From: an uncultured bacterium
Lineage (GTDB): Bacteria > Verrucomicrobiota > Kiritimatiellia > RFP12 > UBA1067
NCBI GenBank assembly: GCA_902799955.1
Contig: CADCCQ010000007.1
Span: 1 to 64,000 of the forward strand
Reading direction: 5' to 3'
DNA: 64,000 nucleotides
In this document: positions 56,520 through 64,000 of the stretch, piece after piece
Position numbering within the stretch: the first letter of the stretch is position 1
Layout: each line of letters opens with the position of its first letter
Notes under the pieces: model-generated
Told to the model about the DNA's origin: nothing
Databases searched by the model: none
The model's input: only the letters and a program-made list of their open reading frames with translations
Program-made: the position numbers and the translations under genes

Positions 56520-57875
56520 TCACATCTTCGCGCAGTCAAGCCTTTCCCCTGGCTTTAGCTGCGCGAGGTTGCCCATGAATCCCCATTCGGTGAGGGGCGC
56601 GGCCATTTCGAACCCGCTCCTCGTCTTCGCGCCGCCAAGGCAGCGGTCGATGTACTCGTGGTAGTGCGAAGTGGCCGGGCCGACGTACGGGAGATCGGGC
56701 GGGTTTGAGCCGTCCTTCATCACGTAGCACGGCGGGACGCCGTAGTGGGTGGAAAGGAGCCATCCCCTCGTGCCCTCGACGACGCGGCCCTGCGACGGCA
56801 GGCGCTTCATCGGAGTGAGCGCCGCGATGTCCTGCAGGAAGGCCGGCGGGAAGAACTTCGGTGGAAGCTTCCACTCGACGTTTCCGAAGCCGTCGCACCA
56901 TTCGACGGTGAACGGCTTGCCGCCGCTCGCCTTCACGCCGGGCATAGTCCATGTGACGTGCGACATCGACGGCCAGAACTGCTCGCGCTGCGCGGGCGTC
57001 CAGTCGTCCGCGGAGATTTCCGCGACGACCGACGTGGGGCGCGTCGCGCCGAGGTTTAGCCCGAGCCAGACGGGGCTCATAAGGTGGAGCCCCAGGTCGC
57101 CGAGCCACGACGTCCCGAACTCGCGCCATTTGCGCCAGGCCCCGGGATGGTATCCCGCGCCGTAGGGACGCCATTTGGCGGGGCCGAGCCAAAGCTTCCA
57201 TTCAAGCGTCTTCGGCACCGGCAGCTCTGGGTTGGGCCAGAGGTAGTAGGATGGGGCCGGCTGCCCGCGCCGCGTCGAGAACAGCCACACGCGCCGCACT
57301 TCGCCGATCGTTCCCGACCTGAGCGCGGCGGCGGTCTGCCTGTCGCACTCCCATGCGGCGATCTGCGTGCCGAGCTGTGTCACGGCCTTCTTCTCGGCGG
57401 TGAGCTTCGCTATGCTCCTGCAGTCGCCGATGTCATGGCAGAGCGGCTTCTGCGCATAGACGTTCAGTCCGCGCTTCAGCGCCTCGATGATGTACTGCGC
57501 ATGGGTGTGGTCGGGCGTCGAGACGTTCACGGAGTCTATTTTGTCGCCCTCCTTCTCGAACATCTCGAAGGCGTCGCGGTAGATGCGCGCATTCGGGTAG
57601 CGTCTGTGCGCCTGTTCCAGGTAGCGCGAGTCGACGTCGCATATCGCGGTGATGTTGACGTCGCGGTGCGACGCGAGCTGCGAGAGGTCGTAGCCCGCCT
57701 GGTTGGCGCAGCCTATCGCGGCGTGCGACAGCATTTCACTGGGCTTGCGCATCTTGAGTATCGCCGGGAACCCGCACAGCGGGGTGCCCGCCGCCGCAAG
57801 CGCCGCGACTCCGCCGCGTATGAAGGCCGCGCGGCTGACGCAAGCCTCGTTTTCCTTTTTTCTTTTGTTGCTCAT
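56520..57875 (-). CDS. Exported Gfo/Idh/MocA-family oxidoreductase
   Basis: 451 residues with an N-terminal signal (SRAAFIRGGVAALAAAGTP; Tat-like but with SRAAF instead of RR). Rossmann region ITAICDVDSRY, STPDHTHAQYIIEALKRGLNVYAQKPL (usual EKP here QKP), and a C-terminal domain ending WGFMGNLAQLKPGERLDC. The Glu to Gln change in the EKP motif is seen in the DUF1080-linked group of this family (inference). It likely forms the 3-keto sugar cleaved by the neighbour. AAGGAAG precedes the ATG. Confidence 0.85.
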   Translation of the reverse strand: MSNKRKKENEACVSRAAFIRGGVAALAAAGTPLCGFPAILKMRKPSEMLSHAAIGCANQAGYDLSQLASHRDVNITAICDVDSRYLEQAHRRYPNARIYRDAFEMFEKEGDKIDSVNVSTPDHTHAQYIIEALKRGLNVYAQKPLCHDIGDCRSIAKLTAEKKAVTQLGTQIAAWECDRQTAAALRSGTIGEVRRVWLFSTRRGQPAPSYYLWPNPELPVPKTLEWKLWLGPAKWRPYGAGYHPGAWRKWREFGTSWLGDLGLHLMSPVWLGLNLGATRPTSVVAEISADDWTPAQREQFWPSMSHVTWTMPGVKASGGKPFTVEWCDGFGNVEWKLPPKFFPPAFLQDIAALTPMKRLPSQGRVVEGTRGWLLSTHYGVPPCYVMKDGSNPPDLPYVGPATSHYHEYIDRCLGGAKTRSGFEMAAPLTEWGFMGNLAQLKPGERLDCAKM

Positions 57876-57923
57876 TGTGTTTGCTTCCTTTTGTTTCTCG
57901 TTTGGATTGGTCGCCTTTGAAGG

Positions 57924-59021
57924 CTAGCAGACTCTCTCCCAGCGCATTTCAGGAACGCCTTTCCTGTGGACGTAGACGCCAAGCCCTCCGCCCGCGGCGC
58001 CGGCCATCTGCGCGAGCGCGGCGTTCATGCCGTGCCAGGCGTCGTAACGCGTGACGTCGGGGCCGCAGTCGCGCGAGACAACGGCGAGGCGTCCGGCGGC
58101 GAAGGCGGCGGTCTCCTCGACGCGCGGCCGGTAGACCATCTTAAGCTCGTCGGGCGCGGCCGATATCCGCGGAAGGCCCTCTGCCTCGAGCGCGCGCTCA
58201 ACGGCGATTTCGCCGGGGGAGACGAACGTGCTCGCGATTACCCAGCCTTCACGCGCGGCCTTGACGAGCCTCGCGACGGAAGCCTGGACGTCGTCTCTGC
58301 GCAGCGAGCGCGAGAGGCTGACGGCGGCGATTCTGCGTTCGGGCGCGAGGAGGCCGACGTTGCCGACGGCCGACCACCACTCTTCGTCGGGGATGCGCTG
58401 CGATATGAAGGGCTCGACTACCTTCAGCGGAGGCGGGTCGCCGTGCATGAGCGACCACTTCAGCGCATTGTAGCCGATGTATGCGTCGACCTTCTCGTTG
58501 ATGAAGCGCGAGCAGCAGACGTGGTCGTGGTAGTTTGGCTCCCATTCCACGGCGACGCCCGCCTCCACCGCCCAGACCCTTATCCAGCGCTTGACGTTGG
58601 TGACGAACTGCCCGACGTTTCGCAGAGGCTCGGCGTCGTCGCATGGCGCGAGCACGAGCCGCAGATGGACATGGTCTGGCATGACTATGAAGGCGACGGC
58701 GACCGCCTTCGCGCCCGGCCGCCGGTTTTCGCGCAGGATGACCTCGACGGCGATCTTGCCGGCGGCGGAAAGCTCGACATGGTCGCCGACGACCCGCCCG
58801 AATACGCGCGGGCGGCCCTTTACCGCGAAGGTGACGAAGATTGACGCGCCGCGATTGTAGTCATAGCCGTGGAAGCGGCGGAATCTTTTGGGCCGCTTGG
58901 CATGAAGTGCCAAGCGGTCAGGTTGAGAGTTGCCTGGCCGATGGGTTGGCTGGGGGCTGTTGGCCAAGCGGTCAGGTTGAGAGCTGCCTGGCCCATGGGC
59001 GGGCTGGGGGCTGTTAATCAT
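57924..59021 (-). CDS. REP-associated tyrosine transposase (RAYT, Y1/IS200-like)
   Basis: 365 residues from the ATG at 59021; a TTG further in would also work. The first ~37 residues are translated from tandem 54-bp repeats (two SPQP...QPDRLA units). The core starts at RFRRFHGYDYNRGASIFVTF. HUH motif: MPDHVHLRLVL. Catalytic Tyr: VDAYIGYNALKW. The C-terminal ~150 residues are an extension beyond the usual ~200-residue RAYT, with no family recognised. REP-like palindromes lie next to the gene. RAYTs are single-copy, probably domesticated transposases that spread REP elements. Confidence 0.85.
   Translation of the reverse strand: MINSPQPAHGPGSSQPDRLANSPQPTHRPGNSQPDRLALHAKRPKRFRRFHGYDYNRGASIFVTFAVKGRPRVFGRVVGDHVELSAAGKIAVEVILRENRRPGAKAVAVAFIVMPDHVHLRLVLAPCDDAEPLRNVGQFVTNVKRWIRVWAVEAGVAVEWEPNYHDHVCCSRFINEKVDAYIGYNALKWSLMHGDPPPLKVVEPFISQRIPDEEWWSAVGNVGLLAPERRIAAVSLSRSLRRDDVQASVARLVKAAREGWVIASTFVSPGEIAVERALEAEGLPRISAAPDELKMVYRPRVEETAAFAAGRLAVVSRDCGPDVTRYDAWHGMNAALAQMAGAAGGGLGVYVHRKGVPEMRWERVC
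58893..58917. repeat. REP-like hairpin at the 5' end of the RAYT coding sequence
   Basis: CCGCTTGGCA-TGAAG-TGCCAAGCGG: a perfect 10-bp stem with a 5-nt loop. Confidence 0.8.
58910..59017 (-). repeat. 54-bp tandem repeat, two copies
   Basis: CCAAGCGGTCAGGTTGAGAG starts copies at 58910 and 58964; they differ at a few positions. The unit is 18 codons and lies within the RAYT frame. Confidence 0.85.
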
Positions 59022-59187
59022 TTATTTACCTTTCCCTCTTTTTTGCCCGTGGCGTCAACCTGCCGGGCATGGCCCTCCCGGCCATGCCGTTTGGCGGGCT
59101 GGGGGTTGTTAATCATTTATTTACCTTTCCCCTCTTTTTTGCCCTGGGCGTCAACCTGCCGGGCATGGCCCTCCCGGCCATGCCCAT
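58998..59187 (-). repeat. 95-bp tandem repeat with REP-like palindromes, two copies
   Basis: Copies begin at 58998 and 59093. Each contains GTTAATCATTTATTTACC (carrying a start codon on the minus strand) and a palindrome: GGCATGGCC/GGCCATGCC at 59066-59088 and GGGCATGGCC/GGCCATGCCC at 59161-59185. Confidence 0.88.
59018..59116 (-). CDS. Repeat-born small ORF (32 aa) coupled to the RAYT gene
   Basis: Starts MINNPQPAKRHG and ends KKEGKVNK. Its TGA overlaps the RAYT ATG (ATGA) and its ATG directly follows the stop of the next upstream small ORF (TAAATG). It arose by the 95-bp duplication, since it begins with the same MIN as the transposase. It may act only to pass ribosomes to the transposase start. 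Confidence 0.4.
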   Translation of the reverse strand: MINNPQPAKRHGREGHARQVDATGKKEGKVNK

Positions 59188-59263
59188 AAACCTTGATCAG
59201 CCTTTCAAGCCGCTTTATCTCGGCAAGCCGGCCCTCGCGCCGCTCATAGTCACCGTCCGCCAT
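59117..59263 (-). CDS. Small charged ORF (48 aa) upstream of the RAYT gene
   Basis: MADGDYERREGRLAEIKRLE begins a short charged helix; the second half is encoded by the REP-bearing repeat. It starts 6 nt after the stop of the frameshifted hydrolase gene and ends at TAAATG. Not recognised. It may be a remnant or a leader peptide. Confidence 0.4.
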   Translation of the reverse strand: MADGDYERREGRLAEIKRLERLIKVYGHGREGHARQVDAQGKKEGKGK

Positions 59264-59269
59264 GGCGCT

Positions 59270-62200
59270 TCATTTCGCGCCCAGGACCAGGATCTTCACC
59301 GGGCCGATCAGGCCCGAGTCGTGAAGGGCGCTGCCTTTCTTCGGCCCGGCGATCGTCCACGTGCGGCGCTTCGCCTCGGGCTGTCCGGCGTCGAAGACGA
59401 GGCGGTTGTACCACGTGTCGGTGACGGTGACCTTGAGCGTGTTCTTCCCGGGCTTCACAACGCCCGCGACGTTGACGCGGTATGGTCTGCTCCAGAGGTC
59501 GCCGAAGTCCTTGCCGTTTACCTCAACCTTCGCCAGCGACTCGACCCGGCCGAGGTCGAGCATCACGAAGGAGTTGCCGTCGACGTTCTCCAGCGTGAAG
59601 TCGATGGTATATTCCGCCGTGCCGGAGAACGCCTTCGCCTCCGGGGTCACGCCGAGTTCCCTCCATGGCTTCAGCGCGTCGATCTTCATCTCGCGCGGCA
59701 TGCCCCAGCCCTCGGGGAACGCCACGCGCCAGGGGCCGGCGAGCGTCGTCGTGACGGCGGAGATCGCGATGTCCTCCGACGCGCCGTCGACGCGGGTGAT
59801 TCTGTAGTCGCCGCCCTCGAACGGGACGAGGCGTCCGTCGCCGGCGTCGTACGACAGGGCAGGGGGCTCCACTTGCGGCAGAGTCACGGTCCCGCCCTCT
59901 CCCGCGGAGAGTGAGACCACCTTGCCGTCGAACGTGCGTATCTTCGCGGAGAACACCTTCGGCGTCTGGTAGGCGGGGTCGCATTCCGCCCAGGCGTTGT
60001 TCACGGTGATCCGCGCCACGCGCCTGTCGAGGTCCTTCTGGAGGTTTTTGCTAACGTCGGCCCAGCAGCCGGGCGTCTCGAGGTCTCCGTAGCGCGCCTC
60101 GATGACCTTGCAGACCTCCTTGGGCTTCGCTATGCCGTCCGGGCCTGCAGAGAGAATCACCTTGCCTTCCTTCTCCACGCGCGCGATGGTGCGCGGGTCG
60201 AGCTTCTCGCCGCGCTTGAACACGACGAAGCAGCCCTGGTGCGGGTCAAGCGAAAGAACGACCCACGTGCGGCCGTCCTTCACGGACGCATACGTCGCCT
60301 TCTCCGAGCGCCCGGTCTCCGGGTGCCAGATTTCGACATCGCCGTCGCAGCGGAAGCCGACGGCGCCGGAGACCCCCACGCCCTGCCTTGCGGGCGAGAC
60401 GAAGTACCAGTCCGCGTCGTCCGAGCGGCGGTGGTTCCAGACGACGCCCTCCGCGACGAGATCCTTCGCGATCTTCTCGGCGGCGAGCACGGACTCAAGC
60501 GAACGCCCGACGTAGATGTTCCTGGACGCCTTCATCGCCGCGAGCGCCTTGTCGAAGCGCGCCTGCATCGCCGCGCCGCCGCGCATCGTCGAGATGCCTT
60601 CGGGTAGCGCCGCGAACGCGGCCTTGGCGCCTTTCTGCACGCCTTCGAGGATCTTCTCCATCGTCTCGGGCATCATGCGCTTCGACTCGGGGACCCAGAG
60701 GAGGCGGTACGCGATGCCGTCAGGCGTCGTCCATTCGCCCTTGTCGTTCACGGAGATGCGCGTCAAAAGCGCGTCGGGGTTGCAATAGTCGAACTTGTAG
60801 CCTGCGGGGAACGGGGCGTTCTCGTCCGGCTTGTGGTCCCAATCGTCGCCGAGGTACCAGAGGACGTCATTCGCGGGCTTGCCGGCCTCGAGCATCGCCT
60901 GGCAGCGCGCGAGGTAGGCCGTGAAGTCGGGCATGAACTTCCACCACGTCTGTCCGCGCAGGAACGGCGCGGGTTGTGCGTGTAGGTGTGGAACACCATG
61001 TGCGAGACGCCGCGCGCGATATGGAGGTTCGCGACGTACTTGAGGTCGCGGAGCTTCTCGTCCCACGTGAGCTGGAACGAGGTGAGCGCCTCGGCGGCCA
61101 CGCTCTTCTTGCCGTACAGGTGAGCGGCGGAGACGCATGGATAGACGGGCTTGAAGTTGTGGTCGCCCACGTAGCCGTGCTGGCGCGGCTGCCAGAACTC
61201 GCACATCGGGATGTCCGCGTACTTGTAGAACCGCATCACGTCGCCGGGGATGACGTCGCCGAACGCCGTCTCGAAGGTGATGTCCATGCCGCGGTCGTGG
61301 CAGCGCTTCGCCATCTGCGCGTAGAAGTTGTCGGCAATGAGGTCGCCGATGAAACCGCGCCAGTCGTTGAGGAAGCGCGCGGACGCCTCGGGGCTGTCGA
61401 CGACGTACCCGAAGATCGCGGGCATCCACGTGAGGAGGTCGTAACCGAGGCGCTCGCGGAACACCTTGTCGAGGCCGGGCGTCCATGTCTGGCGGCTGCA
61501 CTCCCAGCTGTCCATGAGCATACGTGCCATCTTGCCCTTGACGGGGCCGCCTTCGCCGGAGAGGCGGCCGATGTAGTTGTCGAACTGGACGTCCGCGCCC
61601 TTCGTCGAGAGCTTGTCGCACTCGAATCCCGTGCCCTCCTTTGGCGCGGGGCCGTTCCGGCGCATCGTGTTGACGTGCCCCACGCGGATGACCGCCCACT
61701 TGCCGGCGGGGGCGTCCCACGCGAAAGTGCCGTCCGGCTTCATGAACTTCGAGACGTCGAGCACTTCGGCGGACTTCACCCACGCCGCCGCGCTCTGCTT
61801 CGCGGGCGGGTTGCGCATCAGGCGTCGGAGCGTCCACCCGGCCTGCGCCTCCCAGTCGTCGTTGCGGGCGGAGCTGAAGAGGTGGATTTTGCCGAGCTTG
61901 ATCGAGTGGCTACGCGGCTTGAACGTGAGCTTCACCTGCTTCGTCGTCGTCTCGTCGCAGGCGTAGGTGACGGGCCTGTCGTCCTGCCAGTTCGCCTGCG
62001 GAATCTCGCGCGTGAAGAGCGTCTTGCCGTTCGCCTCGCAGACGACGGTCGTATCGGGGGGTTGTAGCAGAAGCCGTGTCCGAGGCTGTTGACCGACGGC
62101 AGTTCCACCGTGCGGATCGTTACCGGCTCCGCGAAGTCGAACGTGATCGTGGCCGTCACGCCGCCGTCGATCAGGACGGTCGTTTTCTTCTCCTGCCAGG

Positions 62201-62789
62201 CGTCCCAGTCCGCCTTGACGTTGCTCGTGACCTTAGCGGGCTTGAGCACACGGTTCCACTCGCCCGCCGTGGCGGGGAACGCGAGCACGACGACGTCGTG
62301 GTAGTCCTTCGGGTTGGGGGCGGACGGCGCGAGCGTCGGGAGCTTCACCTCGACGCGCTTCCCGCCCTCGACGTCGGTGCGCCCCCAGATGAGGTGGCGC
62401 ATGGCGTTCTCCGGCTTGATCCACGGGCCGCCGCTCATCGCCCAGCCGGGGCAGTTCTGCATCGTGAACGTGAGGCCGAGACGTTTGCACTCGTCCGCGA
62501 CGAAGCCCACGAGGCCGTCCCACGGCGCGCTGAGGCACGTGATCTGCGGCTCGACGCCGGGCCATTTGCCGCCGAACTGTCCGTGGAAGAGGTGGATGCC
62601 GCTGATGCCGGCGCCCTTGATCGCCTCGAGGTCGGCGGTGATGCCTGGCTTCGCGACGTTGCCTCCTATGAAGTGGAACCAGGTCTCCGGCCTGTTTGCG
62701 TTCGACGGGGACTCGAACTCCCCGACTGGCAGGCCCCCTGCGAATGCGGTCGTTGCAACTACCGTTGCGGCGGCGAGAATGCTTTTCAT
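59270..62789 (-). pseudogene. Exported GH106-like glycoside hydrolase with two frameshifts
   Basis: Three frames read as one protein of ~1,173 residues. Part 1 (62789 to ~62060): signal MKSILAAATVVATTAFA, then ETWFHFIGGNVAKPGITADLEA, typical of GH106/alpha-L-rhamnosidase-like enzymes. Part 2 (~62055-60970): KLTFKPRSH and the barrel with WECSRQTWTPGLD and DITFETAFGDV. Part 3 (~60970-59270): WWKFMPDFTAYLARCQAML to the GH2-like beta domain and TDTWYNRLVFD...HDSGLIGPV end. One C is missing in a C6 run (G6 on the plus strand, 62056-62061) and one in a C3 run (60971-60973). Either a recent pseudogene or homopolymer sequencing errors. AAAGGAAG precedes the ATG. Confidence 0.8.
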
Positions 62790-62850
62790 TTTGCTTCCTT
62801 TCCTTCTGTTGTTGATTCCTCCGACTGTTAATATTCTACAGTAAAAACAT

Positions 62851-62895
62851 TTTCCTTTCAACCTTCATTTTCAATTTCCCATTTTCAATTTCCGT
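62851..62895 (-). repeat. Degenerate TTGAAA-type repeat before oadA
   Basis: CCTTTCAACC, then two CATTTTCAATTTCC units, i.e. GGAAATTGAAAATG on the minus strand. It occupies the -35 region of the oadA-like promoter. Confidence 0.6.
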
Positions 62896-62905
62896 TTTGT
62901 TGTGA

Positions 62906-62911
62906 TATAAT
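62906..62911 (+). promoter_or_regulatory. Extended -10 box of the oadA-like gene, predicted leaderless
   Basis: TGA-TATAAT at 62903-62911; ATGs follow at 5 nt (62917) and 8 nt (62920). No ribosome-binding site and no good -35 box are seen. Confidence 0.65.
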
Positions 62912-62919
62912 ATGCGATG

Positions 62920-64000
62920 ATGAAACAGAATGCAAACAAGAGAATGCGCATAACCGACACGACCCTGCGCGACGCGCACCAGTCGCTGTGGGCCACGCGT
63001 ATGCGCACGGACGACATACTGAAGATCGCCTCCGAGATAGACGAGGCGGGGTACTATTCGCTCGAGTGCTGGGGCGGCGCGACGTTCGACGTGTGCATGC
63101 GCTTCCTCAGGGAGAATCCGTGGGAGCGGCTTCGCCAGATAAAGAAGGCGTGTCCGAAGACCCCGCTCCAGATGCTTCTCAGGGGGCAGAACATCCTCGG
63201 CTACAGGCACTATCCCGACGACGTGGTGGACAGGTTCGTCGCGCTCGCGTGCGAGAACGGGATGGACATCTTCCGGGTGTTCGACGCGCTGAACGACCCG
63301 CGCAACCTCGAACAGGCGATCAAGTCCGTCAAGAAGTACGGCGGACACGCGCAGGGGACGATATGCTACACGACGTCGCCGGTTCACACCGTCGAGGCGT
63401 ACGTGAAGCTCGCCAAGGAGCAGGAGGCGATGGGCGTCGACTCGCTCGCCATCAAGGACATGGCGGGGATCCTCACGCCCGGCGCGGCGCGCGAGCTGGT
63501 CGCGGCGCTCAGGAAGGCGCTTCCGAAGATGCCGATCCAGGTGCACTCGCACATGACGAGCGGCATGGCCGCGGCGATGTACATGGCAGCGGCGGAGGCC
63601 GGCGCGGGCTGCCTCGACTGCGCGATCTCGACGATGAGCTCCTTCTCCAGCCAGCCGCCGACGGAGTCCGTCGTGTCGATCCTGGAGTCGGAGGGCTTCG
63701 ACACCGGCCTGGACAAGGCACGTCTCGCGAAGATCAACGCATATTTCAGGGAGCTCAAGCGGAAACGCCAGCCGGCGTCGTCCGCCAGGGTGGAGCCGGT
63801 GGACGCCGGGGTGCTGGTGCACGCTATTCCCGGCGGCATGATCTCGAACCTGCGCTCGCAGCTTGCGCAGCAGGACGCGCTCGACCGCCTGGACGAGGTC
63901 CTCGCGGAGCTTCCGAAGGTGCGCGCCGACATGGGCTATCCCCCGCTGGTGACGCCGACGTCGCAGATCGTCGGCGTGCAGGCGGTGATGAACGTCCTCT
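62920..64000 (+). CDS. oadA: Oxaloacetate decarboxylase alpha / pyruvate carboxylase subunit B-like protein (3' end cut off)
   Basis: At least 360 residues are visible and the frame runs off the window. It begins RITDTTLRDAHQSLWATRMRTDD and has LECWGGATFDVCMRFL, MLLRGQNILGYRHYPDD, DIFRVFDALND, the metal-binding Lys segment SLAIKDMAGILTP and PIQVHSHMTSG (His-x-His). This is the carboxyltransferase (HMGL-like) TIM barrel plus the start of the PYC/OADA domain (GGMISNLRSQLAQQ). A biotin domain may follow outside. In anaerobes it works with a sodium-pumping membrane decarboxylase or in carboxyl transfer. The promoter gives ATG at 62917 or 62920; the latter fits a leaderless start. Confidence 0.92.
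   Translation, partial: MKQNANKRMRITDTTLRDAHQSLWATRMRTDDILKIASEIDEAGYYSLECWGGATFDVCMRFLRENPWERLRQIKKACPKTPLQMLLRGQNILGYRHYPDDVVDRFVALACENGMDIFRVFDALNDPRNLEQAIKSVKKYGGHAQGTICYTTSPVHTVEAYVKLAKEQEAMGVDSLAIKDMAGILTPGAARELVAALRKALPKMPIQVHSHMTSGMAAAMYMAAAEAGAGCLDCAISTMSSFSSQPPTESVVSILESEGFDTGLDKARLAKINAYFRELKRKRQPASSARVEPVDAGVLVHAIPGGMISNLRSQLAQQDALDRLDEVLAELPKVRADMGYPPLVTPTSQIVGVQAVMNVL

Overview
The window is a GC-rich, gene-dense bacterial segment with about 50 genes, one tRNA and almost no spare sequence. Gene content suggests a Verrucomicrobiota/Kiritimatiellae-type anaerobe. The grounds are large secreted beta-helix and autotransporter-repeat proteins, InlB-type repeats, Tat-exported sugar oxidoreductases, a 3-keto-glycoside hydrolase, large glycoside hydrolases, NPCBM modules and an oxaloacetate decarboxylase-like carboxyltransferase. 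This assignment is an inference from gene families; no rRNA is present to confirm it.

Layout. 1-17.6 kb (+): a secreted-protein block with a Gly-rich beta-helix protein (cut at the left edge), a 499-residue InlB-repeat protein, a 2,699-residue exported giant, a small exported partner, an autotransporter-repeat protein and an SGNH hydrolase. 17.6-20.5 kb: a minus-strand DUF4143-type ATPase, a CAP-domain protein, tRNA-Cys and a membrane protein. 20.6-29.9 kb (+): a sugar-catabolism run (phosphodiesterase/LamG, sugar isomerase, Gfo/Idh/MocA oxidoreductase, SDR, MFS carrier, RraA-like protein), then a PyrB-type carbamoyltransferase and a phenylacetate-CoA ligase. 29.9-41.6 kb (+): housekeeping genes rpoN, apt, a second phosphoribosyltransferase, yceD-rpmF-plsX-leuS, a lipoprotein, a retropepsin-like protein, a transport auxiliary lipoprotein, mlaE and a BatA-like VWA protein. 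41.6-44.6 kb (-): a GH-D-clan hydrolase with NPCBM. 44.8-51.9 kb (+): a BRO-N protein, rlmI-like methyltransferase, small basic protein, prmA, NusG-like factor, transglutaminase-like protein, DciA-like protein, peptide-type binding protein and tsaB. 51.9-62.8 kb (-): endonuclease/phosphatase, cysE, a fused metX-metW, 3-keto-glycoside hydrolase, a second Gfo/Idh/MocA protein, a REP-associated (RAYT) transposase with REP-like repeats and two small coupled ORFs, and a frameshifted GH106-like hydrolase. 62.9 kb to the end (+): an oadA/pycB-like gene, cut at the right edge.

Four things stand out. First, short AT-rich tandem arrays (GTTGAAA[A/G] octamers, [A/G]TGTAAA, AACTCTA, CGACTAA and GGGAAT[A/G] heptamers) sit between genes and also inside coding regions. 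Their orientation is almost always the one that gives stops in all frames between genes and no stops inside genes. Second, leuS carries two repeat-derived in-frame insertions in its editing domain, the larger one bounded by matching palindromes. Third, several genes have a TGnTATAAT box only 7-8 nt before the start codon, which predicts leaderless mRNAs. Fourth, the RAYT gene is preceded by tandem REP-like repeats whose duplication built a chain of start/stop-coupled small ORFs.

Many neighbouring genes overlap by ATGA, GTGA or TAATG, which indicates tight translational coupling.
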